A stretch of 64,000 nt of DNA, from NCBI GenBank assembly GCA_964422295.1, contig CAYRAM010000010.1, positions 26,414-90,413 of the forward strand, written 5' to 3'. The notes under the pieces are model-generated. The model had not been told where the DNA came from. It searched no databases and worked only from the letters and a program-made list of their open reading frames with translations. Positions 19,201 to 27,308 of this stretch are shown here, piece after piece. Made by a program: the position numbers and the translations under genes. Source of the DNA: UBA12191 sp964422295. Its GTDB lineage: Bacteria > Planctomycetota > UBA8108 > UBA1146. Within the stretch, counting starts at the first letter, position 1, and each line of letters begins with the position of its first letter.

Positions 19201-21316
19201 CATCTTTGCGGCCCGCCTGAACGATGAGATCGAGATCGGTTCGAACGACCAAAGTGGTTGCCCGGAATTTTCCCGAGGTGACAACGACAGCCCATGTACC
19301 CTGGCCCTCCACAGGTAAACCCACCAGCTGAGAACAAGGGCGATAAGGCTCATGATCTTCGACTTCGACTTCGATCGTCTTCCAAGGATCGATCAGGTCC
19401 AAATCCAGTTGTTCGATCCTGTTGCGAGACTGGTATTTTCGGAAATACGCTTCGATATCGATGGGAAACAGATCCACCTTGACCTTTTTGATATTGCGTG
19501 TGTCGAGGGTGAAACTGGCGACGTCGGTGGATCGGTAGAGCCTTTCTGTCTCGATCGACAGATGAACTTTTGTCAGCTCATTCAGACGTGCACGTGCTGC
19601 CTGATCGTAACTTCCTCCGAAACATTCCCGGTATGCTTCCACGGCTTCTGCAGGCTTGAGCAAGTCCTCTTCAAGAATTTTGCCGACATCGAAAAGCGAT
19701 TTTTGTCCTTCGTTGGTTGAGGGATACTTGCCATTGAGAGATCGAAGGGCAGTGAGAGTAGACTCGAAGAGGGCGGCCACTTCACCCATCGGTTCAGCAC
19801 CTTGAGTGTCAGATCCCTGTCGTTCCAAACGAGCTTCCCATGCGAAGGACTGGGCGGACTGGTACAGCAGCGGGAGTGTTTTCGGGTGGATCGGATATCG
19901 TTGCGAAAACTCGTCGATGGCAGCGCGTGCTTGCTCGTGTTTTTCTTCGGAGAGGAGCCGTTCGCAAATCTGGGCTTCGATATCGATGCAGTAACCCTGA
20001 GATTGGGCCCAGTTTTCCGCATCAGGAAACTCGCTGACATACTTGCGAAACGTTGCGAGAGATTCCTCCAGTTTCACGATGTTCCAATATGCAAGGCCGA
20101 TCGAGTAGAGGGTGCGAGCTCGTAACTTGTCGAGATCGGAGTCCGATTCTGTTTCCACCTGGGAAAGATCTTCAAAGAGTTCCTGCCAATGACGAATGGA
20201 ACCTTCCACCTCGGCGTTTTGCTGTTGCAACGCTCCCATGTCGAAGCGGGTTTCCCAGTAGGAGGGGTGTTCTTTCGCCTCTGCGAGGAATCTCCTCATG
20301 GCGGCGAGCCGAGAGGAATATGTGCTGTAGGTGGAGACGATTTGAAGGAGCGCATCCTGGCGTATCTGAGAGGCAGATTGTTGGTCTTCCCCGCCAAAGA
20401 AACTCTCGAGCCAGGGGTGTCCGATGATTTCATCGTCGATTCGTGCGATCAGGTCTTCCAGTGACCTGCGCTTCATGACCGGGTTCATCAATCTTGTTCG
20501 GGAAATCAAAACTGATAGAAGATTTTTGCCAAAGAAATTTTCGGCTTCGAGTGTTTCCCCTTTTTTCCCCCGGTAATCAAACTCTTTCACATATCGATCC
20601 GCATCGATGATCAATTGAGATCTGTTCAATTCGGATGAGCAGCGCACCATGGCAAAGATTGCGTGCTCCAGCAAAGGTGCAGGCGGATTCAATTCAGTCG
20701 CTTGCTGATAGATCGTCCAGGCCTTGCTGAGATCCCGAGGTTTGTCGTCGACGACCCCCGGCTCTTTCTTTGCGGACAACAGATCACCTTCTTCGATCAG
20801 CATCTCCGCCAGCCTTTTGCGGCGCTCCTCGGAGTGGAGTCGCAGGGTTTCCTGCTCGATGATCCGTTGGGCCTCCCCAAATCTACCGATTTCGACGAGG
20901 AGGCGGGCTTTCATGAAGCGGGCTCGGTGGTACCAATCCCCTGTGGGAAATTCTTTCTCCAGACGATTGAGTATTTCGAGCGCAGCGTTCGGTTGATCCG
21001 ATTGCTCCAACAGGGAAGCCCGATAGAAGAGCCAGTCGCTGATGCGATCTGGAGTATCAGCCTCCAATTTGTCGAGGATCTCAACTCCCCGGTTTGTATC
21101 TCCGGTAAGGAACGCCTCGCGCAAATCCTTGGGAATGGGGGTGCCGACGATCGATTGCAGAGGCTCTTTATCTTGGGCAGGAAGATGACCCTGGGTCATC
21201 GCAATCACAAAGATTGCGAGAATCAGGGAAAAGGGCGTCGCAACCCCCGCATTGGGAATGCGGTGGTCTTCGGACCGGGGGAAATTTTTCGGGGGGGAGC
21301 AGAGATGGGCTCTCAT
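13295..21316 (-). CDS. Giant secreted TPR/alpha-2-macroglobulin-family protein
   Basis: A 2,673-residue exported protein. Residues about 27-48 are a signal peptide (hydrophobic FSLILAIFVIAM). Approximate architecture: TPR-like helical repeats 50-570; macroglobulin MG domains from about 585 (MG2-like KPASGARVLIATPG near 710); a bait-like segment near 1226-1245 (LAVLDASIDDLYPDWFEEL) and a Gly-rich stretch near 1330; the conserved A2M core near 1400 (STWRIRARGVASGDLFG); a helical toroid-like domain at 1585-1815; more TPRs at about 2085-2410; and a final MG-like beta domain. No GCxEQ-type thioester motif is present where it would be expected, so covalent protease trapping is unlikely. AGGAGG four bases before ATG 21316 fixes the start. 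Function is inferred only from domains. Confidence 0.85.
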   Translation of the reverse strand: MRAHLCSPPKNFPRSEDHRIPNAGVATPFSLILAIFVIAMTQGHLPAQDKEPLQSIVGTPIPKDLREAFLTGDTNRGVEILDKLEADTPDRISDWLFYRASLLEQSDQPNAALEILNRLEKEFPTGDWYHRARFMKARLLVEIGRFGEAQRIIEQETLRLHSEERRKRLAEMLIEEGDLLSAKKEPGVVDDKPRDLSKAWTIYQQATELNPPAPLLEHAIFAMVRCSSELNRSQLIIDADRYVKEFDYRGKKGETLEAENFFGKNLLSVLISRTRLMNPVMKRRSLEDLIARIDDEIIGHPWLESFFGGEDQQSASQIRQDALLQIVSTYSTYSSRLAAMRRFLAEAKEHPSYWETRFDMGALQQQNAEVEGSIRHWQELFEDLSQVETESDSDLDKLRARTLYSIGLAYWNIVKLEESLATFRKYVSEFPDAENWAQSQGYCIDIEAQICERLLSEEKHEQARAAIDEFSQRYPIHPKTLPLLYQSAQSFAWEARLERQGSDTQGAEPMGEVAALFESTLTALRSLNGKYPSTNEGQKSLFDVGKILEEDLLKPAEAVEAYRECFGGSYDQAARARLNELTKVHLSIETERLYRSTDVASFTLDTRNIKKVKVDLFPIDIEAYFRKYQSRNRIEQLDLDLIDPWKTIEVEVEDHEPYRPCSQLVGLPVEGQGTWAVVVTSGKFRATTLVVRTDLDLIVQAGRKDVLIYAQDMVNKKPASGARVLIATPGPDDQPVIRDVRTGSDGTIRLQYDDLDRDDSVRVLAMLDNNSAVAGIGLRNTLVARGLSPLGHILMNSATYQPGDSVHWSALIRELEDQQWILPGDEAGRVRILDPEGVEIFMEEGVFGSLGTLQGSFELPLGAPMGIWQLEVTSPHGFRTSQNFYVEVPKPLPVQLDFTSERSVYVRGEQINLKVTAQTWYGKPLTGSPVTVQLPYRNELIEQELILDEQGSATFTFDSRTAESTTLSFNAFLRDEGIQRSLVIPLRQRLWEISLEIPRRGGQFMIGESVPVTVQTRDLSGKAISRDVSLTLNERVRRSNRWSDRSLAEFSVTTDADGQAEIRIPLEKSGSLSLKAEGVDRWGHPIRAQEPIRVYGDADENELIWLVEDVALVTGEDRDLTLQCTSDAGPALLTILGDQLVSHRIIDLSKGKNTISFTASPEIRSAATLRVAKMGESGLQKADTTFKIRRKLKVSISPPEGPVEPGSEVTLEVETRDLLDQPVSAEIALAVLDASIDDLYPDWFEELTVSHGDHDPARILSITSSCEFRYSGVTKTIEENLLAEQRIIEKRMMEQSVSMGLEVLANADMPMPAAEMGSRRGRQTLGRQAGADVRNFAFGGDGAGAFGSRFGKAKSGESGMEAGRDGSRGQEEIQATRYLAFWEGSLITDDSGKGKLTFRIPDRNSTWRIRARGVASGDLFGEKDSEFLTREELVIESLIPAIALEGDEITPRIRLFNDTGLQTQARVSLSWPSADGESRSESNIALLPGLQEVLLDRWPALGSEAIRPYRIEVKVGDQTYTQDGSVSVQRWGLDVYSRIGWILEGESRREKMGFTNQEDLLERRLRLTLGASIDSGLIDRLSGNRGGLHSGHLSGGRIIGPSPVVEDHFTVAARLLAIIEALQISAERGSSVEEPIKKNLRRQAKSLIQRLVTAQTRSGDWPWLPSTGTTRDSFSDSVTAVVIESLSAARAEGFAVPDRVFGRAIPFLEKRFRDTDQGKLNQKAILLAALASTGSGDFGAANRLHRNRNKLSTAGLAALIRALGHLERNAMSIEVALTLLDRQQPDGSWTNEDNGAAEMALYRLPRFLTALCLHALTVTDLPADRSESAARWLRGRLTYQMDRGTALSIAALLRWQGTTVPGQRDCEVIFSINGVERGTLQVGDGKLHDSILLDLGDGPAEFDLAAKFLGDSGAFFTAELTGKYGGYPKFKDRDFDINEANFLAAAPRMSGRVLPTGFNILKKTESRWKNKIRHLVPGEAAQFEFQLTAPRRKSEFVEIEMRIPSGLMLDQESLKGNYTYKEADDGLLKVWGTVRTRMNVEFSVVAISPGEYRMPPVIIRSVAEPQRMTLGTPQAITVLNPDEESPDEYRPTPEEIFARGKRLWDDGRWRDARSMLEPLWNEYSDELKGGSAREIARILMLSAMEAGDNASMVSFFEILKERNPDLTLSLINFIRLGEAYRTLGESSRSMQIFMAVNEAIFARDRKVSDLLSESGLIPSLNLLQQLTKENPTTPAVLAAEQYLADVALNASAGNGEFTAEERIQLGLLGRRILYRFLTLHGDDPTAPDAGLNLVSSLLSQKNWAQARRESETLARRYQKPRYLDSFRYTQAVAMWALGEDEDAMSLLEQIADSRYPVASGGERPSENRDLSLFIIGQIHHAANQPEAASKFYEMVEDQFADAKDSLRQINARELELDEISEFRPGDPVSIELRYRNIDSAEVLAYKVNLMTLALREQDLSRVTEVNLSGISPTLSKTVELGAQGTAGGTLHATRDIDIPIEDEGAYLVIVRGGDVHTSCLILVNRMEMVVQKTDGTLRVQIVDPTTGKLIPDVEVRILDPYLPGSEGTIFGTTDRRGLFLSSVDNRYTVIARRGKSDYAFFRMAGSLAPLEEEEDFQGQVVDKEIREVQQLQMEDYFKNVIRFNADNFDARNRGWRYDVDNTQKGIQIKKATD

Positions 21317-21578
21317 GATTCCTCCTGTTGATCGAAAGATGTCATCTCGGAATCTTTCGTGATGATCGGGTCAAGTGGTACGGGTCACTCGTTGGTTGCA
21401 GACATTGCGGGTGTCGGTCACCCATCATAAACAAACATGGGGGAGCACACACGACCTCATTCGGGGGATCCAAAGCCCCAAATGGGGTGCAATCGAATGT
21501 TTGCGGGGGTTGAGAACCCACCCATGTGAACTTTGAGCGACCCATCTTGAGAACGAGGGGCAGGGGGGAACTGATCCA
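21317..21578. other. Intergenic region upstream of the giant gene
   Basis: No gene is visible in these 262 bases. They hold a GGGTG/CACCC hairpin (21409-21423), a perfect ACTGAT-CC-ATCAGT palindrome (21570-21583) that overlaps the stop codon of the upstream minus-strand gene, and the ribosome-binding site of the macroglobulin gene. I find no convincing promoter or T-rich terminator. Confidence 0.5.
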
Positions 21579-22487
21579 TCAGTGATCGAGGATTTGCAGA
21601 ATTTTTCCACGGACTCCGATGACACATCGAGCCTCGACCACAGCATCACGCCGACTCTCGATGGCATGACCTCGCCATTCAAAATCAAAACTGTCGCCAA
21701 TTCGCCGCAGAAATGATCCGGTGTGCCATGGTTCAGTGGGAGGATCCCTGCGGCTTGGTCCCAAGAGCAGGTGACTGAGCCCGCGCGGCTCCAGAGCTCG
21801 TCGCACCGCCTCCCCGAGAACTCCGAGATAGATATGTCCGATGTGTTGGCCGATATTTGTGGTCCCCGACAATTTTGCAATCCACAGACCCAGAGGTGAT
21901 TCGGGTTCGACCTGAAGTTGCCATGGGCGGGGTCCTCTGCTGCGGACCTGTTGCTCCAATTCGGTGACGGAATCCTCCGTATCTGCGAGGGGCTTCCACT
22001 CTTCACTGCCAGGGATGACATCTGCGAAGATGGCAAATGCAACGCGACGAGAATTGCCGTCACAATTGGCAGTCCAAACACCGCCAAAAAAGGAGGGATC
22101 ATCGGGATCATCCGGGTTTTGTTTGACCTGCCCAAAGGTGAACTGACGGTCTTGCCCGCGACGTCCACTTTCACTGACGGGGACCAATGACCAATCTTTG
22201 CCCCCTGATTCCTGGCAACACCGATCCAGTTCTTTCTGAATGATGGGGTTTACAAATCCGGAGCGGGTATGTTCCTTGTCGGCGAGGCAAACTTCGATCA
22301 GTTGAAGGGTCGTTTGAATGAACTGCTCTGCAGTGTCGGGGTCGAGACTGGATTCCCCAAGCTCTGGGAAATTTTCCAGACATTCGCTGAGAAAGGTGTG
22401 TTGCGCTTGCTCGATCACTCCTTTGTCCAAGGCTCGCTGCAGAAATGAATGGGTAAATTCCCCGAGTTGCTGATGGTCCAGGGCCAT
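21579..22487 (-). CDS. Hypothetical protein, family not recognised
   Basis: A 302-residue protein from ATG 22487 (a TTG at 22559 would add 24 residues, most of them basic or hydrophobic). Residues 1-90 are predicted helical (FTHSFLQRALDKGVIEQAQ), followed by an acidic turn with PDDPDDPSFF (about 125-134) and a mixed alpha/beta C-terminal half ending in a beta-rich segment VEARCVIGVRGKILQIL. No signal peptide, membrane helix or known motif is apparent. It is divergent from the rhodanese-MoeB gene with a 179-base gap. Its length and codon use look like a true gene. Confidence 0.55.
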   Translation of the reverse strand: MALDHQQLGEFTHSFLQRALDKGVIEQAQHTFLSECLENFPELGESSLDPDTAEQFIQTTLQLIEVCLADKEHTRSGFVNPIIQKELDRCCQESGGKDWSLVPVSESGRRGQDRQFTFGQVKQNPDDPDDPSFFGGVWTANCDGNSRRVAFAIFADVIPGSEEWKPLADTEDSVTELEQQVRSRGPRPWQLQVEPESPLGLWIAKLSGTTNIGQHIGHIYLGVLGEAVRRALEPRGLSHLLLGPSRRDPPTEPWHTGSFLRRIGDSFDFEWRGHAIESRRDAVVEARCVIGVRGKILQILDH

Positions 22488-22666
22488 GGAGTGTGAGATT
22501 CCCTTTCGATGAAGCAAGTTCGCCAATTTCAGACATCTTCTCCAGCGCCGGAATCTCAAGGTTTCGGGGCCTTGTCCCCAGGTGCCAGAGAGGTAAAACT
22601 CAGTCTAGATCAAATCAGCAGGTCTGTCATGCATCTGCATCTGAAAGGAACCGAGGTCCTGTTTCG

Positions 22667-23785
22667 ATGAGCATAAGTGATCCGGGCACAGCCTCCGGCG
22701 ATGAAACTGTTACCGAGGAGTGTTCCATTGCGCAAGTGAGCGAGTGGCTCGCTGCGGGGGAACCGATTCAGGTGGTGGATGTGCGTGAGCCCTTTGAGTT
22801 GGGAGAGGGAGTTCTTCCTGGTTCAATTCACATTCCGCTCGCTGCTCTCCCCGAATTGGTTCACGGGAAACTCGACCCGGAAATTCGTTGTGTCGTGTAC
22901 TGCCAACATGGGATCCGATCATTGCAAGCGACGCGCTATCTGCGGACCCAGGGGTGGACCCAGACAGTCTCGATGTCCGGAGGCTTCGCCGAATGGTTGG
23001 AGGAGGGGCTCTCTCTGGAATGCTCTGAAGCTCCGGAGGGCTGGGATGCGGTCCGCAGCGAACGCTATGCCAGCCAACTTCATCTTCCGGAACTGGGGCT
23101 GGCTGGGCAGCAAAAATTGCTACAGGCGAAGGTGCTGATCGTCGGGATCGGTGGACTGGGGTGCCCGGCGGCAACCTACCTGGCTGCCGCAGGAATCGGA
23201 AAATTGACGATCGTTGACGATGATGATGTCAGCTTGTCAAACCTTCCACGCCAAGTGCTCTTCAACACCTGCGATGTGGATTTGCCCAAGGTTCCGTTGG
23301 CAGCGTCAGCGCTGAGGGCGATGAATTCGGATGTCACCGTCATCGAGTGCCCTGAACGTCTAACGAAGGGGAATGCCGGAAGGTTGCTTTCTGGCGTGGA
23401 TGTCATCGTTGATGCCAGCGATAATTTTGAGACCCGATTTACAATCAGCGATGCCGCAACCGATCTGGAGATTCCCGTGGTTCATGGGGCGGTTCACCGG
23501 TTCGAGGGACTCGTCACCGTGTTTGATCCGGCGAGGGGTGGGCCTTGCCTGCGCTGTTTGCATCCGGATCCGCCATCATCGGAGGATTGCCCGAGTTGTG
23601 CAGATGCAGGAGTCCTGGGAATTCTGCCAGGATTGATCGGGTTATACCAATCCCTGGAGGTGATCAAGATCCTGACCGGGGCAGGGAGACTTCTTATCGG
23701 CGAAATATTGACTCTCGATACCCTGAATAGCGAGCATCGGAGAATCGCTCTCCAACCTGGGGATAAGTGCCCATGCCAACAATAG
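22667..23785 (+). CDS. Rhodanese-MoeB/ThiF fusion (sulfur-carrier adenylyltransferase)
   Basis: A 372-residue fusion. Residues 15-115 are a rhodanese domain with active-site loop CQHGIR (Cys79). From about 130 the E1-like adenylyltransferase begins: YASQLHLPELGLAGQQKLL, nucleotide-binding VGIGGLGCPAATYLAAAGIG, and two structural zinc CxxC pairs (CLRC and CPSC) plus a terminal CPC. Such proteins adenylate the C-terminal glycine of MoaD or ThiS and can hand on sulfur from the rhodanese cysteine, for molybdopterin or thiamine synthesis. The usual order is MoeB then rhodanese; here rhodanese is N-terminal. ATG 22667 is preferred over an upstream in-frame start at 22493 because the rhodanese domain begins just after it. 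No carrier gene is adjacent. Confidence 0.87.
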   Translation: MSISDPGTASGDETVTEECSIAQVSEWLAAGEPIQVVDVREPFELGEGVLPGSIHIPLAALPELVHGKLDPEIRCVVYCQHGIRSLQATRYLRTQGWTQTVSMSGGFAEWLEEGLSLECSEAPEGWDAVRSERYASQLHLPELGLAGQQKLLQAKVLIVGIGGLGCPAATYLAAAGIGKLTIVDDDDVSLSNLPRQVLFNTCDVDLPKVPLAASALRAMNSDVTVIECPERLTKGNAGRLLSGVDVIVDASDNFETRFTISDAATDLEIPVVHGAVHRFEGLVTVFDPARGGPCLRCLHPDPPSSEDCPSCADAGVLGILPGLIGLYQSLEVIKILTGAGRLLIGEILTLDTLNSEHRRIALQPGDKCPCQQ

Positions 23786-23972
23786 TTGTGTAGTGTCGGG
23801 AGCACTTCAATATGGCAGTTTGTATGCGTTTAATTTGGTATTGGTTATTGCGGATGTACACGATTGGCAGTTAACTTCAGGGTGATAGGTAGACACTGAA
23901 TGCCTGCTCAGTAATGTCGGTCCCAGTTTATTCGCTGGGCGGCATGTATTTAATAATCTGGAAGAGTTCTCT
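23786..23972 (+). promoter_or_regulatory. AT-rich intergenic region before the dockerin-tailed operon
   Basis: This 187-base gap is visibly lower in GC than its surroundings. It contains TTGGCA followed 16 bases later by TAGGTA (a weak promoter-like pair) and a CCCAG/CTGGG hairpin at 23922-23939. It probably carries the promoter for the two secreted proteins, but no element stands out. Confidence 0.3.
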
Positions 23973-24887
23973 ATGCCATCGCTGAATTCCGCTCCATTCG
24001 TGGAGATCTTCATCGTCGTGATGCTTTCATTGGGAGGTATCTCGTCAGGCGTCCTCTATGGGGCTGATGACACAATTCTATTGGGAGGGGCTCACGGCCA
24101 GGACCTCTACACGCCAGAGACTCGAATCCAACCTGGAGGAGTGGAAAAATTCTCCTTCTTCTTCATCGACCCAAGCAGCAACATCCAGGGCTTTACCATC
24201 ACTGCATGCTTTGAGGCACCCTTGGTGGCACTGCCGGGAACATTTTCCATCGAAGACACTGTTCTCGAGGATGTGGGTGCGGAATATATCGAACAGCAAG
24301 TCGATAATTTGGACGACGATGGGGATGGCAGGGAAATCATTATCGGCATCCTTGTCGATTTCCTTCCGCCCTTTGATGGGCAGACGATCCCACCCAGTTT
24401 TCTGCCCCAAGAACTTGGCAACTTTGAGTTTTTCGCCCCTGAGGATGTTGATTGTTTTGAATGCTACACCATCGAGTTTTGTAACAACATCAACGGCAAT
24501 GGAAATGTCTCTCTCTCCAATATCGCAGTGATCGGGAATCAATCGGTCACTCCAAGCATGACACATCCTGGACAGGTTTGTGTCCCGGCTACAGCCTTTT
24601 TTATTCGTGGAGACAGCAACAACGATGGACTTGTTGATGTTGCAGATCCCATCTATACGCTGTCGTATCTATTCACTAATGGACCCGATCCCGGTTGCAT
24701 GGATGCAGCGGATGCCGACGATGATGGTTTTTTCAACATCACCGATGCGGTTTTTACTCTGTATTACGTTTTTGGTATTGGGATCGCGCCACCTTATCCC
24801 TTCCCTGAGTGCGGTTTGGAAGACTACCCCGGAGATGATGATTTCAATTGCTTCGAGCCCTCTCCCGCCTGCCCAATTTGCCCTTGA
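23973..24887 (+). CDS. Secreted protein with planctomycete dockerin-like tail
   Basis: A 304-residue exported protein: signal peptide about residues 1-30 (FIVVMLSLGGISSGVLYGAD), a beta-rich domain 35-205 with cohesin-like character and several acidic loops (LDDDGDG), and a C-terminal domain from about residue 212 with two EF-hand-like calcium loops, RGDSNNDGLVDVADPIYTL and DADDDGFFNITDAVF. This two-loop tail, ending in PPYPFPECG, recurs on many secreted proteins of planctomycetes and resembles dockerin type I. Cysteines in the final 25 residues may form disulfides. Function unknown; extracellular attachment or complex assembly is inferred. It is followed after 16 bases by a related gene. Confidence 0.75.
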   Translation: MPSLNSAPFVEIFIVVMLSLGGISSGVLYGADDTILLGGAHGQDLYTPETRIQPGGVEKFSFFFIDPSSNIQGFTITACFEAPLVALPGTFSIEDTVLEDVGAEYIEQQVDNLDDDGDGREIIIGILVDFLPPFDGQTIPPSFLPQELGNFEFFAPEDVDCFECYTIEFCNNINGNGNVSLSNIAVIGNQSVTPSMTHPGQVCVPATAFFIRGDSNNDGLVDVADPIYTLSYLFTNGPDPGCMDAADADDDGFFNITDAVFTLYYVFGIGIAPPYPFPECGLEDYPGDDDFNCFEPSPACPICP

Positions 24888-24903
24888 AGCCCGGAGGTCA
24901 TTC

Positions 24904-26673
24904 GTGTCCAGATTGTTAGTGCCGCTTCTCTTGCTACTGGTGTTAATTCCGACCACCAGTTCGGCAGTGGATCGACTGGTTCCCGGCCAATTTGCGACTA
25001 TCGGGGAAGCGATCACCGCTTCATCGGACGGAGACAGAATTTTGGTCTCCGCAGGAATCTACCCAGAAATGGTTGACTACAGCGGCAAGGCCATCGAGGT
25101 CATCGGAGTCGACGGTGCGGACCAGACGATTCTCGAAGGAGCCGGTTCTTTCCTCACAGTTGTTCGCATCGATGCTCTCTCAGGCACCAGTCGCCTAGAG
25201 GGGTTTACCGTCCAGAACGGTTTCGGTGTCAGTTGCGGCTCGCCCCTGACCCTTTGCGGTGGCGGGGTAATCATTTTGGAGTCGACTGCAGAAATTAAGG
25301 ATTGCGTTTTATCGCAGAATTCAGCAGCCAACGGCGGCGGGCTGCATGCAGAGTTCTCTTCGGTCACCATCGACGGCTGTCTCGTGATGAACAACTTTGC
25401 CAATCAAGGGGCAGGGATCTCCATCAAAGGAGGATCGTGCCAAATCTTTGACACCATCATGATCGGGAACAGTGCATCAGGTTGGGGTGGGGGACTCTAT
25501 GTGAACGGGGATGCCGCAATCGTGAATGGGGAAGCTGCGGTAGAGATCGACAATTGTGATTTCACTGACAACAGCAGTGAATCCGGTGGCGGATTCATGA
25601 TGACAGGGGTCACAGGATCGATGGCCAATTGCCTGATCGATGGAAATCAAGCGATCGACGAGGGGGGTGGAGGATTGTTCGAACAATTCTGTGATCTATC
25701 CGTCTCCGGATTACAAGTGAGACAGAACAGTGCCTTTGACGGCGGTGGTCTGGGGATCACCCACTTCTGTCAGATTGATCTGGTGGACAGTGTGATCAGT
25801 GACAACGTTGCCGGGAATGCGGGTGGTGGGATTTTCAACTTTGAGACTTTTTCGACTTATCGCAGACTTCGCATTACAGGAAATTCCGCAGTGACGAGGG
25901 GTGGTGGAATCCTGGCACGAATCTTTGGGGATCCGATCATCGAGAATTGCCTGATCGTGGAGAACCACGCCACCGGATCAGGAGGAGGAATCGCATGTGT
26001 CGAAGGTGTATCTGCTCAGATTCTCCACTGCACCATCGACCGCAATTCGACTCACGGTTTCGGAGGCGGGATTCGCGCTGACAACTTGTCATTTCCAACG
26101 GTGGTCAATTGCATCATTTGGCGCAACGACGCCACCCAACAGACCGGAATTTCTCGTGGTCGCCAGTCGGATTTCAATCTGATCCATGTCCTGATGCAGG
26201 GTGCGGACCCAAATGAGCCGCTCGTCTTCCAGCAAGATGCGGAGTTGGATGAGAACAGTTACCCGGGGGAGTGTTCCGCCGCAATCGATGAAGGCACCGA
26301 CGATTATCCCGGACTTCCAGCTACCGATATCGATGGGATTCTGCGACCGCAGGGTCTGCGTCGCGATTTGGGGGCTCACGAAGCTTCCGGCTTCGGCCAC
26401 TGTTTTCTGCGAGGCGATTGCGACAATAATTTTGCGATCGACATCTCCGATGCGATTCTGGTTCTCACTTATCTTTTCAACTCCCAAGAGGTCCCCGGCT
26501 GCGTAGATGCTTGCGATTTCGAAGATGATGGTCTCATCACCATCTCTGATGGGATTCAAATCGTCTCAATGCTCTTTTTGGGTGGTTCCACGCCCGCACC
26601 GCCTTACCCGTTCCCGGGTCCGGATGTCAATCCGACAAACAACCAGTCAGATTCCTGCTGGATCCTGCCTTAA
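24904..26673 (+). CDS. Secreted right-handed beta-helix protein with dockerin-like tail
   Basis: A 589-residue exported protein from GTG 24904, with GGAGG six bases upstream and a signal peptide reading LLVPLLLLLVLIPTTSSA. The body (about 25-470) is a parallel beta-helix: it opens like pectate-lyase-type proteins (FATIGEAITASSDGDRILV) and carries about ten turns with an N-S/A-x(4-6)-GGG-I/L pattern, as in NSAANGGGLHAE and NSAFDGGGLGIT. From about residue 502 come dockerin-like loops RGDCDNNFAIDISDAILVL and CDFEDDGLITISDGI. It probably acts at the cell surface on, or as, a polysaccharide-binding scaffold; no catalytic residues are assignable. Cotranscription with the preceding gene is likely. 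Confidence 0.8.
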   Translation: MSRLLVPLLLLLVLIPTTSSAVDRLVPGQFATIGEAITASSDGDRILVSAGIYPEMVDYSGKAIEVIGVDGADQTILEGAGSFLTVVRIDALSGTSRLEGFTVQNGFGVSCGSPLTLCGGGVIILESTAEIKDCVLSQNSAANGGGLHAEFSSVTIDGCLVMNNFANQGAGISIKGGSCQIFDTIMIGNSASGWGGGLYVNGDAAIVNGEAAVEIDNCDFTDNSSESGGGFMMTGVTGSMANCLIDGNQAIDEGGGGLFEQFCDLSVSGLQVRQNSAFDGGGLGITHFCQIDLVDSVISDNVAGNAGGGIFNFETFSTYRRLRITGNSAVTRGGGILARIFGDPIIENCLIVENHATGSGGGIACVEGVSAQILHCTIDRNSTHGFGGGIRADNLSFPTVVNCIIWRNDATQQTGISRGRQSDFNLIHVLMQGADPNEPLVFQQDAELDENSYPGECSAAIDEGTDDYPGLPATDIDGILRPQGLRRDLGAHEASGFGHCFLRGDCDNNFAIDISDAILVLTYLFNSQEVPGCVDACDFEDDGLITISDGIQIVSMLFLGGSTPAPPYPFPGPDVNPTNNQSDSCWILP

Positions 26674-26740
26674 GGGTACTGCCGCCGACTACCGCAACAC
26701 CTTCGAGTCATCATGGAGACTTGTTTGGATATACTGGTAA

Positions 26741-27298
26741 TCATGAATTGCTGCCGGGGTTGCTCTTCCTGTAGATGACGTGGCGACTCAACCGGTGATT
26801 TTCCGGAAGTGCCGGATGGGCGAAATCGCCGGTGGGATCATGAGTCATTCCCAGTTTCTCCATGATGCGGATCGACGCTTTGTTTTCGGGGACGGTGAAG
26901 GCGACGATTTCATCAAGATTCCTCTCTTCAAAACCCCAGTGCAGCACTTCTTGTGAAGCTTCGGTGGCGTAACCCATTCCCCAAAAGCGAGGATGAAAGT
27001 GCCAGCCAATCTCCACACAAGGCCCACAGGGCAACTCGCGGGTGGGGATGTTTAACCCCGCATAACCGATAAAACCCGCTTCACCGGGTAACTCCACCGC
27101 CCAAGGCCCGAACTCCGTTTGATCGATCTTTGATTGAATCAACTGGAACTTTTCTTCGGCAGCGCTGCGTGGAAAGGGACCGGGCATGAAACGATTGTAG
27201 AGGGGATCCGCCATCATTTCGGCGAGGGGGTCCAGATCTGAGGGGATCCAGTGACGCAGTATCAGACGATCGGTGGTCAGTTTTTGAGGGATGGCCAT
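26741..27298 (-). CDS. GNAT N-acetyltransferase, RimJ/RimL type
   Basis: A 185-residue acetyltransferase: LTTDRLILRHWIPSDLDPLA at the N-terminus, GWHFHPRFWGMGYATEAS as the acetyl-CoA loop, and VPENKASIRIMEKLGMTH, all typical of the RimJ/RimL branch that acetylates protein N-termini or small amines. The start ATG 27298 has GGGGGG about six bases upstream. It lies ten bases downstream of the DUF1501 gene and could be cotranscribed with it, although its role there is unclear. Confidence 0.87.
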   Translation of the reverse strand: MAIPQKLTTDRLILRHWIPSDLDPLAEMMADPLYNRFMPGPFPRSAAEEKFQLIQSKIDQTEFGPWAVELPGEAGFIGYAGLNIPTRELPCGPCVEIGWHFHPRFWGMGYATEASQEVLHWGFEERNLDEIVAFTVPENKASIRIMEKLGMTHDPTGDFAHPALPENHRLSRHVIYRKSNPGSNS

Positions 27299-27308
27299 CG
27301 AATCCCCC

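Noticed and set aside
24580..24903. Long upstream extension of the beta-helix gene
   Set aside because: It overlaps the dockerin gene out of frame; GTG 24904 has a ribosome-binding site and begins the signal peptide.
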